In this document: piece by piece, positions 24,704-34,626 of the stretch | Position numbering within the stretch: position 1 is the first letter of the stretch | Layout: each line of letters begins with the position of its first letter | Assembly (NCBI RefSeq): GCF_031458235.1 | Contig: NZ_JAVDYB010000001.1 | Span: 5,690,001-5,754,000, forward strand | Direction: 5' to 3' | Length of the DNA: 64,000 bases | Source: Catenuloplanes atrovinosus | GTDB lineage: Bacteria > Actinomycetota > Actinomycetes > Mycobacteriales > Micromonosporaceae | The notes under the pieces: model-generated | Told to the model about the DNA's origin: nothing | Seen by the model: only the letters and a program-made list of their open reading frames with translations | The model's database searches: none | Translations under genes and position numbers: made by a program

Positions 24704-25660
24704 TTATGGGTTCTTGTAGAGGCGGGCGATGACGTCCTCGATCTCCGGTTCGAGGACCGAGATGTCGCGGACGGGGGCGGCCCTGGCGATCTGGATGACG
24801 AGGTCTCCGGCGGTGGCGGTGGTCAGGCGGTAGGTGAGGCGGCGGCCGTCCAGGGCCGTGTCGTCGAGGTCGGCGCCGGTGACCGGGATCGGGGTGGCCG
24901 GGGGCTCGTCCAGGTCGACGACGACGCGGCGGCGGGAGTCGAAGCGGGCGTGCAGCGCGTCGAGGGTGCCGTCGTGGACGACCCGGCCGTGATCGATGAC
25001 GACGAGCCTGCGGCAGAGGCGCTCGATGTCCGCCAGGTCGTGCGTGGTGAGCATCACGGTGGTGTCGCCGCGCCGGCCCAGTTCGGTCAGGAACGCGCGG
25101 ACGGCCTGCTTGCTGACCACGTCCAGGCCGATCGTGGGCTCGTCCAGGAACAGCACCTCGGGGCCGTGCAGCAGCGCGGCGGTGAGCTCGCCGCGCATGC
25201 GCTGGCCGAGCGAGAGCTGCCGGACCGGCGTGTCCAGGAACTCGTCGAGTTCCAGCATGGCGCGGCAGCGGGCCAGGCGGGCGGCGTGGTCGCCGGGCGG
25301 CACCCGGTAGACGTGCCGGAGCAGGTCGAAGGACTCGCGCAGCGGCAGGTCCCACCACAGCTGGGAGCGCTGGCCGAAGACCACGCCGATGCGCAGCGCG
25401 AGCCGGATGCGCTGGCGGACCGGGACCAGGCCGCAGACCGTGACGTGGCCGCCGGACGGCATCAGCACGCCGGTCATCATCTTGAGCGTGGTGGACTTGC
25501 CGGCACCGTTCGGGCCGATGTAGCCGACCGTCTCGCCGCGCGCCACGGTCAGGTCGACGCCGGCCACCGCGGCGGTCTCCCGGCGCTCGCGGCGGAACCG
25601 GCCCTTCTTGACCGAGACGGTGAAGGTCTTGCTGAGGTCGCGGGCCTCGATGACTGTCAT
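24704..25660 (-). CDS. ABC-2 type exporter, ATP-binding subunit
   Basis: Nucleotide-binding subunit of 318 residues. Walker A GPNGAGKST (about 48-56), signature LSLGQRMR, Walker B VLFLDEPTIGLD and switch histidine in LTTHD are all present. The N-terminal insertion with basic KKGRFRRERRE is characteristic of the subgroup paired with DUF990/ABC2_membrane_6 permeases. The C-terminal ~90 residues form a regulatory domain. The ATG overlaps the preceding permease stop (ATGA). Substrate unknown; related systems export lipids, antibiotics or dyes. Confidence 0.9.
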   Translation of the reverse strand: MTVIEARDLSKTFTVSVKKGRFRRERRETAAVAGVDLTVARGETVGYIGPNGAGKSTTLKMMTGVLMPSGGHVTVCGLVPVRQRIRLALRIGVVFGQRSQLWWDLPLRESFDLLRHVYRVPPGDHAARLARCRAMLELDEFLDTPVRQLSLGQRMRGELTAALLHGPEVLFLDEPTIGLDVVSKQAVRAFLTELGRRGDTTVMLTTHDLADIERLCRRLVVIDHGRVVHDGTLDALHARFDSRRRVVVDLDEPPATPIPVTGADLDDTALDGRRLTYRLTTATAGDLVIQIARAAPVRDISVLEPEIEDVIARLYKNP

Positions 25661-26469
25661 GATCCGGTACTCCGATAGTGGCGGACGCCGGTGCGCCAGA
25701 CCAGGCCGGCGACGAGCGCGGCCGGGACACAGACCAGCGGGGCGGCCCATCCGGCCCAGGCGGGCAGGCCGAGCGGGTCGGCGCGGCCGAGCAGGGCCAG
25801 CGCCGGTTGGTAGGCGACGAACGCGAAGCCGAGGCCGTACGCGAAGACGCGCCGGAACCAGCCGTCGTAGACCGTGACGGGGTAGCTGGTGAAGTCGCGC
25901 CCGCCGTAGGTGAACGCGTTGCCGACCTCGCCGGACTCGATCCACCAGAACGCCACGGACGCGGTACCGACGAAGATCGCGCCGAAGAACACCGCGCCGG
26001 CGAGCGGGGCGACGAGCGCGAACGCCACGCGGGCCGGCGTCCAGTCGACGTCCGCCCGGAGGAGCGCGACCGCCAGCACGGCGGCGGCGAACAGGAACCG
26101 GGACACCTTGCGCAGCGGCAGGTCCATGGCGAGCAACTGACCGAGCGGGCCGAGCGGGCGGACCAGTACCGCGTCCATCAGGCCGGTCCGCACGTACAGC
26201 CGGATTCGCTCGATGTTGCCGACCGTGAGGTCGGCCAGGTTGAACGCGCACAGCCCGAGCCCGGCCATCACCAGCGACTCCTCCAGCCGGAACCCGCCGA
26301 CCAGGTCCGTGACCGTGAACAGCACGATCACCGTGGCCACGTCCAGCACGGTGGCGGACACGTTGGTGGCCAGGTCGATCGCGAAGGACATCCGGTACGA
26401 GGCCTGCGCGCGGGCCTGCGCGCGCAGCAGGTGCAGGTGCCCGCCGAGCCGGGCGCGGAACTCACCCAC
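25657..26469 (-). CDS. ABC-2 type exporter, permease subunit (ABC2_membrane_6 family)
   Basis: A 270-residue membrane protein with six helices. The N-terminus (HLHLLRAQARAQASYRMSF) and the RPLGPLGQLLA and FTYGGRDFTSYPVTVY stretches match the ABC-2 permease family that occurs in pairs with a dedicated ATPase. It overlaps the other permease by eight bases and the ATPase by four, so all three are one translational unit. Confidence 0.87.
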   Translation of the reverse strand: MGEFRARLGGHLHLLRAQARAQASYRMSFAIDLATNVSATVLDVATVIVLFTVTDLVGGFRLEESLVMAGLGLCAFNLADLTVGNIERIRLYVRTGLMDAVLVRPLGPLGQLLAMDLPLRKVSRFLFAAAVLAVALLRADVDWTPARVAFALVAPLAGAVFFGAIFVGTASVAFWWIESGEVGNAFTYGGRDFTSYPVTVYDGWFRRVFAYGLGFAFVAYQPALALLGRADPLGLPAWAGWAAPLVCVPAALVAGLVWRTGVRHYRSTGS

Positions 26470-27310
26470 CCTGGATCACCAGCCGCCGCTCGGCCCGGCG
26501 CTGCACCACCCGGCAGAGCAGCAGCATGATCGCCGCCCAGAGTCCCTGGAGCGCGACGATGCCGAACTGGACAGGCGTGGCGTCCCGCTCCACCAGCACG
26601 TCCAGCGGCGCCTGGAACAGGCTGGGCAGCGGCGTGAGCAGCCAGAGCGAGAGCAGCGCGGGCTCCGGCAGGAAGCGCAGCGGGAAGTAGAGGCCGGCCA
26701 CCACGCCGGAGCCGAGCGTCCAGAGCGAGATCGGGCCGCGCACGTCGAGCAGCCAGTAGGCGGTGCAGTTGACCAGGAACCGGCAGCAGAACGTGATCAC
26801 CACGGCGAGCACGACGGAGACGGCGAACAGCGGCGGCGTGTGCCACCGAACCGGAAGATAGAGGTCGAAGAAGAGCATGCCGACGAGTACGGGTGGTACG
26901 CACCGGGTCAGCACCGCGTGCCAGGCCCGGCCCAGGTCGGCGGCGAGCATGCTGTGCACCGGGTCGATCGGGCGCAGCAGATCGCTGACCACCTCGCCGG
27001 TGCGGATGCGGTCGGCCAGCTCGGGCGGGCCCCAGAGCAGCACCACCGCCAGCAGTCCCTGGGCGACCCAGACGAACGTGGCCAGTTGCTCCGGCGTGTA
27101 GCCGCCGACCACCGCGCCACCGGCGACGGCCAGGAAGAGGTAGCAGCGGAGGAAGCCGAAGATCGTGTTGGTGAACGTTCCGGCGACCGTGGCCTGACGA
27201 TAGGTGGCGTAGCGACGAAACCCTGATACCGCGATAATCCAGAATGTCGTGATTTGTCCGACGAATTTTTGATGCGGGATGGTGCGCACGGTGGCGTCGA
27301 ACAAGCCCAC
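26462..27310 (-). CDS. ABC-2 type exporter, permease subunit (second)
   Basis: A 282-residue paralogue of the neighbouring permease with six helices. It has SGFRRYATYRQATVAGTFTN near the N-terminus and a RTGEVVSDLLRPIDPV motif equivalent to RTGLMDAVLVRPLGPL in its partner. First gene of the three-gene exporter. The ~180 bases upstream separate it from the divergent WG-repeat gene. Confidence 0.87.
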   Translation of the reverse strand: MGLFDATVRTIPHQKFVGQITTFWIIAVSGFRRYATYRQATVAGTFTNTIFGFLRCYLFLAVAGGAVVGGYTPEQLATFVWVAQGLLAVVLLWGPPELADRIRTGEVVSDLLRPIDPVHSMLAADLGRAWHAVLTRCVPPVLVGMLFFDLYLPVRWHTPPLFAVSVVLAVVITFCCRFLVNCTAYWLLDVRGPISLWTLGSGVVAGLYFPLRFLPEPALLSLWLLTPLPSLFQAPLDVLVERDATPVQFGIVALQGLWAAIMLLLCRVVQRRAERRLVIQGG

Positions 27311-27493
27311 GCCGTTACCCTCCTTTCCGCGGACTCCGCTGCGCCGAGCCGGGTGACTCTACCCGGGGTTCACGGCTGCCCAGCGATAGATTTCCCATGA
27401 GGTGAGCCGGCGTGAATATGCGACGCCCGTCAGCGTTTCCGCTGGCACGCGTCACAGTCCGCCGCCGCCTGGCACAACGAGATGGGGTGAACC

Positions 27494-30400
27494 GTGGCGC
27501 CGGAACGTAAGGACCGTCGCGGTTCACAGCTGCCCGCCTGGGCGGTGGAGATCACCGACGAGTGGATGGAGGTCCCCGGGGGGCAGAAGTACCCGGGCGA
27601 CCCCGGCCAGACCGTGCAGGCGCGCAGCAGCGCGGTGTACCGCTCGTCCGTACGGCCCGACCCGGACGGTGCCACGCCCGTTCCCCCGCCGATCAACGGA
27701 CGGCCGTCCCGGCCGGCCTCGGGGCGGGCGCGACCACCGGCGCCGGGACGCCGGGCGGCCGCCAACGGCTTCGACTACGAGGAAGACCACTTCCTGGACG
27801 ATCCACCGCGCGGGCGCGCGGGTGGGCATGACGTCCGGGTGTACGGCCGTGGGGCGGCCGAGGACGAGGAGCCGCGCGGGCGCGGGCGGGCCGGGGCCGG
27901 GCAGCGGGCCGACTTCGACTACGACCCGCGGGCGCGTGATCCGCGGGGGCGGAACGGGCGCGGCGGAGGGCCGCGCGACCTGGATCTCGATCTCGACCTC
28001 GACGAGGACGGGTTCGATCCGCGGGACGCCGACCCTCGGCCGCGGCGCGACCCGCGGGACCGCGATCTCGATCCCCGCGACGCCGATCCGCGGGAGCGGG
28101 GCGGGCGCGGGGGTGATCCGCGCGAGCGCGGTGGGCGCGGGGGTGATCCGCGCGAGCGTGGCGGGCGCGGTGCCGACCCGCGCGACTTCGACCCGCGCGA
28201 GCGGGCCGGCCGCCGGGTGGATCCGCGTGATCTCGACCCGCGTGATCTCGACCCGCGCGATCTCGACCCGCGTGAGCGGGGCGGGCGCGGCGCCGACCCG
28301 CGCGATCTCGACCCGCGTGAGCGGGGCGGGCGCGGCGCCGACCCGCGCGACTTCGACCCCCGCGAGCGGGGCGGCCGAGGCGCGGAGCCGCGTGAGCGCG
28401 GCGGGCGGGGCATGGACCGGCGTGACCTGGACCCGCGCGACCTGGAGGCACGCGGCCTCGATCCGCGCGGCCTCGATCCGCGCGATCTTGACCCGCGTGA
28501 GCGCCGGGCGCGAGGTGTCGATCCCCGCGATCCGGACCCGCGCGACGTGGACCCGCGTGAGCGGAACGGCCGCGGTGGGGCCCCACGTGACCTCGGCCCG
28601 CGCGATCGCGGCGGGCGCGATGCCGACCCGCGCGACCTGGACCCGCGCGACCTGGACCCGCGCGACCTGGACCCGCGCAACCTGGACCCGCGCGACCTGG
28701 ACCCACGCGACCTGGACCCGCGCGACGCCGACCCGCGTGAGCGGAACGGCCGTGGCGGTGACCCGCGCGACTTCGACCCCCGCGAGCGCGGCGGACGCGA
28801 TCTGGACCCGCGCGAGGCGGACCGGTGGGAGCGGAACGGCCGCGGCGTGGACCCGGACGGTCCGGACCCGCGTGACGTCGACCCGCGGGACCGGCCGCGG
28901 CGGGGCGCCGACCCACGGGACGACGCCGATCAGCACGGGCGCGACCCGCGGGACGACCCGCGCGGCCGTGGCCGGGATGGTGGCCGTTACGGCGGTGGGC
29001 GGCCCTCGGAGCAGGAGTGGCGGACGGGCGACCCCGGCCGTCCGCGTCGCCCTGCCCGCCGGCCGGACGACGCGCCCGGGGACGTACGCCCGGCCGCGCA
29101 GGCCGGCGGGCCCGACCGTGGCCGCCGGCCCGGCTGGGACCAGGCCGCCGACTGGCAGCAGGCCCGCGGCGGCCGGCGCGACGCACCCCGCGGCGACCAG
29201 CCGTGGCGCCGCCGCGAGGTGGTGCAGAACTGGGGCGAGCCGCTGCCCGCGGACGCCGACGTCGACGAGCGCGACCTGCCGGCCGCCCGGCGTGACGAGC
29301 CGGGCCGTGTCCCGGGGGACCGCCCGGACCAGCAGGGACGTCCACCGGTACGCGATGCCGACCCGGCCCGCCGGGAGCAGCCCGACGACGGGCGCTCCGG
29401 TGCCCCTCGGCGGCAGGAGCAGCCGGACCGTCCGGTCGAGCCGGCCGCCGGTGGCGACCAGGCGCGGCGCGGCGAGCGGACCTGGATCAAGCCCGGTCAG
29501 CGGGCCGTGCCGGCGCGCGCGGACGAGCCCGTGCGCCGTGCGGAGCCGCCGGCGCCGGTCGTACCGATCCGGCGCGACCAGGACCGCCCGTGGGAGCAGG
29601 AGCCCGCGGCCGCGGCGTGGGGCCCGGCGGCCGGAGACGTGCGCGACGAGCCGCGGCCGCCGCGTGCCGAGCCGGAGATGCCGGGCGAGCCCGCACGCCG
29701 CGCTGGCGATCCGGCGCGGTACGCACCGGCCGCGGCCGATCCGGCCGCCCGCTTCGACGCGGAGCGGTCCGGATATCCGCGCCGCGACGTGCCGGACGCG
29801 GACCCGCGTGACCGCGGTCGCCCGGCCGTGCCGCCGATGGCGCCCGCCGCCTCCGCCGCCCCGCCGATGGCCCCGCCGCGTCCTGGTTACGCGGACGGTC
29901 CCGAGCGCTCCGGCGGTCACGCCCGTCCCGATGTGCCGCAGCGTCCCGGCTACGCGGGCGGTCCCGAGCGCTCCGGCGGTCACGCCCGTCCGGGTGTACC
30001 CGGGCGTACGGTCGCCGAGCCGGCCCGCGGTGGTGCTTCGACGCCGCCGCCGGCCGCGCCGCCGCGTCCGGGACGGCCGTCGTCCGGCGAACCGTGGGGC
30101 CCGCAGGACCGGCCGATCAGCCCGGCCGCCGCGTACCGTGGTGGCCCGGCCGACCCGGCGTGGCAGGACGCCTCGGAGCAGACGCGCCGCCTCGGCGCAG
30201 ACCCGTCCGACGCGACGCGGCCGGTCAGCGGCGCGCCGTCCGACCAGACGCAGCCGCTCGGCGCCGCCTTCGAGACGACCCAGCCGATCTCCCGGCCGAC
30301 CGGCGCACCGGTCAGCGGCATCCCCGCGGACCGCACACCGCCCATCGGCCGCGACATCGACCCGGCCCGGCCGGTCAGCGCCACGCCCTACGACCGCCCT

Positions 30401-33400
30401 CGGCCGACCGGCGCACCGGTCAGCGGCATCCCCGCGGACCGCACACCGCCCATCGGCCGCGACATCGACCCGGCCCGGCCGGTCAGCGCGACACCCTACG
30501 ACCGCCCCCAGCCGGGCGGTGGGCCGGTCCGGCCGGTCGGCGAGGTGCCGTCGGAGCAGACGCAGCCGCTCAACCGCGGTCCCGAGGCGGCGCGGCCGGT
30601 CAGCGGCTCTCCCTACGCCGGTGGGCAGCAGGGCGGGCCGGTGCGGCCGGTCAGCGGCTCTCCCTACGCCGGTGGGCAGCAGGGCGGACCGGTGCGGCCG
30701 GTCAGCGGCGTGCCGTCCGACCGGGCGCGGCCCGCCTCCGGCGACGCCGACGCGACGCGGCCGGCCGGCGGGGCGCCGGGGCGGCCGGTCAGTGGCGTGC
30801 CCTATGGGCACGAGTGGGCGCCGGGCGCGTCCGCGCCAACGAGTGGTGCTCCCTACGGTCCGGCGCGACCGGGTCCGGCGCCGGAGCCGCAGCGGCCGGC
30901 CGCCGGGCCGCCGCGCGGGCAGGAGTGGGCTCCGGGAGCGGCTCAGCCCGTCCCCCGGGCGCCGCAGGAGCCGCAGCGTCCGGAGGCTGGCCGGGAGGCG
31001 CAGCACCCGGTCAGCGGCGCGCCCTACGGGCAGGAGTGGGCGCCCGGGGCGACCCGGCCGGTCAGCGGCACCCCCTACGGCCAGGGACGGCCGGAGACGG
31101 GCCAGGAGCCGGTCCGGCCGATCAGCGGCGCGCCCGCCGATCCGCGCGGCCAGGCCACAACCGACCCACGCGGCCAAGCCGCGGCCGACCCACGCGGCCA
31201 AGCCGCCACAGCCGAACCCCGCGGCCAAACCGCGGCCGATCCACGCGGCCAGGCCACAACCGACCCACGCGGCCAAGCCGCCACAGCCGAACCCCGCGGC
31301 CAAGCCACAACCGACCCGCGCGGCCAAGCCGCAGCGGACCCGCGCGGCCAAGCCGCGGCCGACCCACGCGGCGAGGCCGTGGCGGACCTGCCGGAGGCGC
31401 AGGCCGGTGTCAGCGCGACCCTCCCGCAGGCCCGGCCGGACGTTCCGGTCCGGCCGGGTCAGCGGCCGGACGAGCGCGACCAGCAGCCGGAGCAGCCTCC
31501 CGCGCCCGAGCGCGGACAGCAGGGCGGGGCCGACCGGGATCGCCCGGTCAGCGCCGCGCCCTACCAGGAGGCGCCGGAGCGGGACGAGGCCGGATATCGG
31601 CCGCCGGGCGGGTCGGTGCAGCCGCCGCCGCTGGAGCCGTCGCCGTACGACCACTACCCGCAGCAGCCCACCCAGCGTGAGCGGGCGCCGGAGGAGGCGC
31701 CGGCCGCGGCGCCCGCCGTACCCGATCATGATCGGCCTTCGCTCGGTGAGCTGCTGACGGCGAGCGGCGCCGGGACTCGCTCGGTGCCGGCACCCACGGA
31801 CGACCTCGCGGAGAAGCAGGGCGCGCCGCCCCGCGCCGACTCCGGCTGGTTCGGGTCGTCCACCAAGCCCACCGAGACCGACGAGCCGCAGGAGCGGCCG
31901 CCGGCACCCGAGACGGCAGAGACGACGCCGGCCGAGCCGGAGACCGCCGGCACGCCGGAGGAGGGCGCCGAGGAGCCCGGCGAGGAAGCCGCCGTCACCG
32001 CCAGCCCGGACACGGTCCTGCCCGGCCCGGCCGGCCCGGCCGCCGGTGCGGCCACCGCGCTGCGCGCCCCCACGATGATCACCCCGATCGTCACCCCGGA
32101 CGCGCCGGAGGACGCGGCCGCCGGCGACGCCGAGGACACTCCCGGGGCCGAGGAGCGGGCGGCGGACGAGGCTCCGGTCGAGGAGGAGCCGCAGCGGCCG
32201 GCCGATCCGGAGCAGGTACTGGCCACGTACGCCTGGCGGTTCCATCACGAGACGCTGCGCGAACTGGTCGACGACCCGGACGAACTGCGGCAGGTACGCG
32301 AGCGCCTCACCGAGAAGCTGGCCGGCGCCACCGACAACGCCACCCGGGCGCGGCTGCTGAGCCTCCGCGCGGTGGTCAGCAGGATTCTCGGCGATCTCGG
32401 CCCGGCGCTGCACGACGGCCGGATGGGGTTGGAGCACGCGGAGCTGACCGGGCACTTCCGCCGGATCGCGATCGCGCAGGCGCGGCTGGCGCACGTGCTC
32501 CAATGGCGCGGCGACTTCATCGAGGCGGACCGGCTGTTCGCGGAGGCGAACTCGTCGGAGCTGCCGGATCGGCTGCGCGCCACCATGCACGAGCACGCCG
32601 GGCGGTCCGCGTACGACCAGGGCCGGTTCATGGAGGCGCTGCACCACTTCGAGCGCGCGCTGGAGCTGCGCAAGGTCGAGGACCCGGACCTGATCTCGCG
32701 CACCGAGCTGGCGCTGGACGCCGTGTTCGCGAAGGTGGCGGCGAACGGCTGGGGCCCGTACCCGCGCACCGAGGACGAGATCCTCCAGGTGCACCGGCCG
32801 CCGCAGCCGATGTTCTCCGAGCGCGTGCAGCGCTGGGGTTACTCCGATGAGGACGGTGAGCCGGCGATCGCGCCGAGCTACGCGGACGTGCAGCCGTTCC
32901 GGGACGGTGTGGCGTGGGTGCGCCGGCCGGAGGCCCAGCACTGGGAGCTGATCGACGAGTCCGGCGAGCTGCTGATCCCGGCGGACGCGGGCTACTACGG
33001 CGTGGGTTCGTTCTCGGACGGCCTGGCCTGGGTCTCCCGGGACGGCAACGGCGGCTGGGTGGCGATCGACAAGTCGAACGCGGTGGTGATCGGCCAGCCG
33101 TACGAGGACGTGCGCCCGTTCCGGCGGGGGATCGCGGCGGTGCGGCGGAAGAGCGGCTGGGGCGCGGTGGACACGTCCGGGCGCGTGGTGGTGCCGACGC
33201 AGTACAGCGGGTTCGCGACCGCGCTGACCGACGGGCGGTACGTGGACGGCTTCACCGACGAGGGCCTGGCGATCGTTGACCTGAACGGGCGCAAGGGCGT
33301 GGTGGACCGGTCCGGCACCGTGGTGGTGCCGCCGACGTACCCGGCGATGGTGATCCATCCGGTGGCGTTCCTGATCGGCGCCGGCGCGGGCACCGGGCGG

Positions 33401-33514
33401 TGGGGCGCGGTCGACCGCCGCGGCGAGCCGTTGATCGACCCGGTGCACGCGTCCCGGGCGGACGTGATGGACGAGATCGACCGGCTGCTCGCGGACACGA
33501 AGCCGGTCCTCTAG
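27494..33514 (+). CDS. Giant repeat-rich protein with DPR repeats and C-terminal WG repeats
   Basis: A 2006-residue protein with no signal peptide or membrane helix. Residues 1-60 are an ordered, probably conserved head (QLPAWAVEITDEWMEVPGG). About 140-500 consist of five-residue DPRDL/DPRER units with GGRG inserts. About 500-1560 are proline/arginine-rich, with duplicated blocks and an eight-residue DPRGQAA array at about 1214-1296. About 1575-1775 look helical and TPR-like (RGDFIEADRLFAEA, QGRFMEALHHFERALE). About 1780-2006 hold six WG-type repeats (for example GWGAVDTSGRVVVPTQY). WG repeats are beta units found in scaffold proteins. GTG 27494 is preceded by GGGGTGA. The other two long open frames here are side effects of repeats and GC content. 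Function unknown. Confidence 0.85.
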   Translation: MAPERKDRRGSQLPAWAVEITDEWMEVPGGQKYPGDPGQTVQARSSAVYRSSVRPDPDGATPVPPPINGRPSRPASGRARPPAPGRRAAANGFDYEEDHFLDDPPRGRAGGHDVRVYGRGAAEDEEPRGRGRAGAGQRADFDYDPRARDPRGRNGRGGGPRDLDLDLDLDEDGFDPRDADPRPRRDPRDRDLDPRDADPRERGGRGGDPRERGGRGGDPRERGGRGADPRDFDPRERAGRRVDPRDLDPRDLDPRDLDPRERGGRGADPRDLDPRERGGRGADPRDFDPRERGGRGAEPRERGGRGMDRRDLDPRDLEARGLDPRGLDPRDLDPRERRARGVDPRDPDPRDVDPRERNGRGGAPRDLGPRDRGGRDADPRDLDPRDLDPRDLDPRNLDPRDLDPRDLDPRDADPRERNGRGGDPRDFDPRERGGRDLDPREADRWERNGRGVDPDGPDPRDVDPRDRPRRGADPRDDADQHGRDPRDDPRGRGRDGGRYGGGRPSEQEWRTGDPGRPRRPARRPDDAPGDVRPAAQAGGPDRGRRPGWDQAADWQQARGGRRDAPRGDQPWRRREVVQNWGEPLPADADVDERDLPAARRDEPGRVPGDRPDQQGRPPVRDADPARREQPDDGRSGAPRRQEQPDRPVEPAAGGDQARRGERTWIKPGQRAVPARADEPVRRAEPPAPVVPIRRDQDRPWEQEPAAAAWGPAAGDVRDEPRPPRAEPEMPGEPARRAGDPARYAPAAADPAARFDAERSGYPRRDVPDADPRDRGRPAVPPMAPAASAAPPMAPPRPGYADGPERSGGHARPDVPQRPGYAGGPERSGGHARPGVPGRTVAEPARGGASTPPPAAPPRPGRPSSGEPWGPQDRPISPAAAYRGGPADPAWQDASEQTRRLGADPSDATRPVSGAPSDQTQPLGAAFETTQPISRPTGAPVSGIPADRTPPIGRDIDPARPVSATPYDRPRPTGAPVSGIPADRTPPIGRDIDPARPVSATPYDRPQPGGGPVRPVGEVPSEQTQPLNRGPEAARPVSGSPYAGGQQGGPVRPVSGSPYAGGQQGGPVRPVSGVPSDRARPASGDADATRPAGGAPGRPVSGVPYGHEWAPGASAPTSGAPYGPARPGPAPEPQRPAAGPPRGQEWAPGAAQPVPRAPQEPQRPEAGREAQHPVSGAPYGQEWAPGATRPVSGTPYGQGRPETGQEPVRPISGAPADPRGQATTDPRGQAAADPRGQAATAEPRGQTAADPRGQATTDPRGQAATAEPRGQATTDPRGQAAADPRGQAAADPRGEAVADLPEAQAGVSATLPQARPDVPVRPGQRPDERDQQPEQPPAPERGQQGGADRDRPVSAAPYQEAPERDEAGYRPPGGSVQPPPLEPSPYDHYPQQPTQRERAPEEAPAAAPAVPDHDRPSLGELLTASGAGTRSVPAPTDDLAEKQGAPPRADSGWFGSSTKPTETDEPQERPPAPETAETTPAEPETAGTPEEGAEEPGEEAAVTASPDTVLPGPAGPAAGAATALRAPTMITPIVTPDAPEDAAAGDAEDTPGAEERAADEAPVEEEPQRPADPEQVLATYAWRFHHETLRELVDDPDELRQVRERLTEKLAGATDNATRARLLSLRAVVSRILGDLGPALHDGRMGLEHAELTGHFRRIAIAQARLAHVLQWRGDFIEADRLFAEANSSELPDRLRATMHEHAGRSAYDQGRFMEALHHFERALELRKVEDPDLISRTELALDAVFAKVAANGWGPYPRTEDEILQVHRPPQPMFSERVQRWGYSDEDGEPAIAPSYADVQPFRDGVAWVRRPEAQHWELIDESGELLIPADAGYYGVGSFSDGLAWVSRDGNGGWVAIDKSNAVVIGQPYEDVRPFRRGIAAVRRKSGWGAVDTSGRVVVPTQYSGFATALTDGRYVDGFTDEGLAIVDLNGRKGVVDRSGTVVVPPTYPAMVIHPVAFLIGAGAGTGRWGAVDRRGEPLIDPVHASRADVMDEIDRLLADTKPVL
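27920..28990 (+). repeat. DPR-coding 15-bp minisatellite
   Basis: Units such as gacctggacccgcgc (D-L-D-P-R) recur in tandem, most regularly near 28626-28730, with longer blocks coding GGRG inserts. About 360 codons of highly charged, Asp/Arg-alternating sequence. Confidence 0.85.
30295..30515 (+). repeat. Tandem duplication in the proline-rich part
   Basis: A ~111-bp block coding RPTGAPVSGIPADRTPPIG and IDPARPVSATPYDR occurs twice in direct succession with almost no base changes. A shorter block, SGSPYAGGQQGGPVRPV, is duplicated at 30601-30700. Confidence 0.8.
31135..31380 (+). repeat. 24-bp DPRGQ-coding tandem array
   Basis: About ten units of (D/E)PRGQAxxx, mostly eight codons each, with alternating GQATT, GQAAA and GQAATAE variants. 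This implies unequal exchange of two- or three-unit blocks. Confidence 0.8.
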
Positions 33515-33606
33515 ACGTGGAGGACCGGCCCGGAAAAGCGGACGGCGAACCGGGCCGGCCTCCTCACCATAGGTGCCGAACCCCAAGGGCGGCTGAGAAA
33601 ACTGGG

Positions 33607-33618
33607 TAGTGTCGGCGC
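33607..33618 (+). promoter_or_regulatory. -10 box, leaderless aldo/keto reductase gene
   Basis: TAGTGT at 33607-33612, six bases before ATG 33619. Confidence 0.5.
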
Positions 33619-34614
33619 ATGGAATTTCGTCACCTCGGCCGTTCCGGCCTGCTGGTCAGTGAGATCTCGTACGGCAACTGGATCACCCACGGCTCCCAGG
33701 TGGAGGAGGAGGCGGCGGTCGCCTGCGTGCGTGCCGCGCTGGACGTGGGCATCAGCACGTTCGACACCGCGGACGTCTACGCGGGCGGGCGCGCGGAGGA
33801 GGTGCTCGGCCGCGCGCTGAAGGGCGTACGCCGGGAGAGCGTGGAGATCCTGACGAAGGTCTACTGGCGCACCGGACCGGGCCGGAACGAGAGCGGCCTG
33901 TCCCGCAAGCACATCCGCGAGTCGATCGAGGCCTCGCTGCGCCGGCTGCAGACCGACCACGTCGACGTCTACCAGGCGCACCGGTACGACCACCACACGC
34001 CGCTGGAGGAGACGATGTCCGCGTTCGCGGACGTGGTCCACTCCGGCAAGGCGCACTACATCGGCGTCTCCGAGTGGACCGCGGACCAGCTGCGCGCCGG
34101 TCACGCGCTGGCCAAGGAGCTGAAGATCGCCCTGGTGTCGAACCAGCCGCAGTACTCCGCGCTGCACCGGATCATCGAGGGCCAGGTGGTGCCGGCGTCG
34201 CAGGAGCTGGGCATCAGCCAGATCGTGTTCTCGCCGATCGCGCAGGGCGTGCTGACCGGCAAGTATCTGCCGGGCGAGCAGCCGCCGGCCGGCTCCCGGG
34301 CCACGGACGAGTCCGGATCGAAGACGATCGCGCGATTCATGCGCGACGACGTGCTCTCCGCCGTGCAGCGTCTCAAGCCGCTGGCCGAGTCGGCCGGGCT
34401 GAGCATGGCGCAGCTCGCGCTCGCCTGGGTGCTGCAGAACCGGAACGTGGCGAGCGCGATCGTCGGCGCGTCCCGCCCCGAGCAGGTGCACGACAACGCC
34501 AAGGCCGCCGGCGTACGGCTGGAGGACGACCTGCTCAAGCAGATCGACGAGGTGCTCGGCGAGCTGCCCGAGCGCGACCCGGCCAAGACCCAGTCCCCGG
34601 CCGAGCGGCCGTAG
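33619..34614 (+). CDS. Aldo/keto reductase
   Basis: NADPH-dependent oxidoreductase of the Kv-beta-like AKR group, 331 residues. Catalytic tetrad residues are visible: D in FDTADVYAGG, the following Y, K in ILTKVYW, and H in YQAHRYD. The cofactor-binding C-terminal part has SPIAQGVLTGKY and AIVGASRPEQ. Substrate unknown; such enzymes reduce small carbonyls. Leaderless promoter; ends at a strong shared terminator. Confidence 0.92.
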   Translation: MEFRHLGRSGLLVSEISYGNWITHGSQVEEEAAVACVRAALDVGISTFDTADVYAGGRAEEVLGRALKGVRRESVEILTKVYWRTGPGRNESGLSRKHIRESIEASLRRLQTDHVDVYQAHRYDHHTPLEETMSAFADVVHSGKAHYIGVSEWTADQLRAGHALAKELKIALVSNQPQYSALHRIIEGQVVPASQELGISQIVFSPIAQGVLTGKYLPGEQPPAGSRATDESGSKTIARFMRDDVLSAVQRLKPLAESAGLSMAQLALAWVLQNRNVASAIVGASRPEQVHDNAKAAGVRLEDDLLKQIDEVLGELPERDPAKTQSPAERP

Positions 34615-34626
34615 GACCTCCACCGA

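Noticed and set aside
27524-33586. A 2020-codon open frame on the minus strand, and a 1451-codon frame on the plus strand, overlapping the giant protein
   Set aside because: Only the chosen frame ends in recognisable TPR-like and WG repeats and starts with an ordered head. The others arise from short-period GC-rich repeats that lack stops in several frames.
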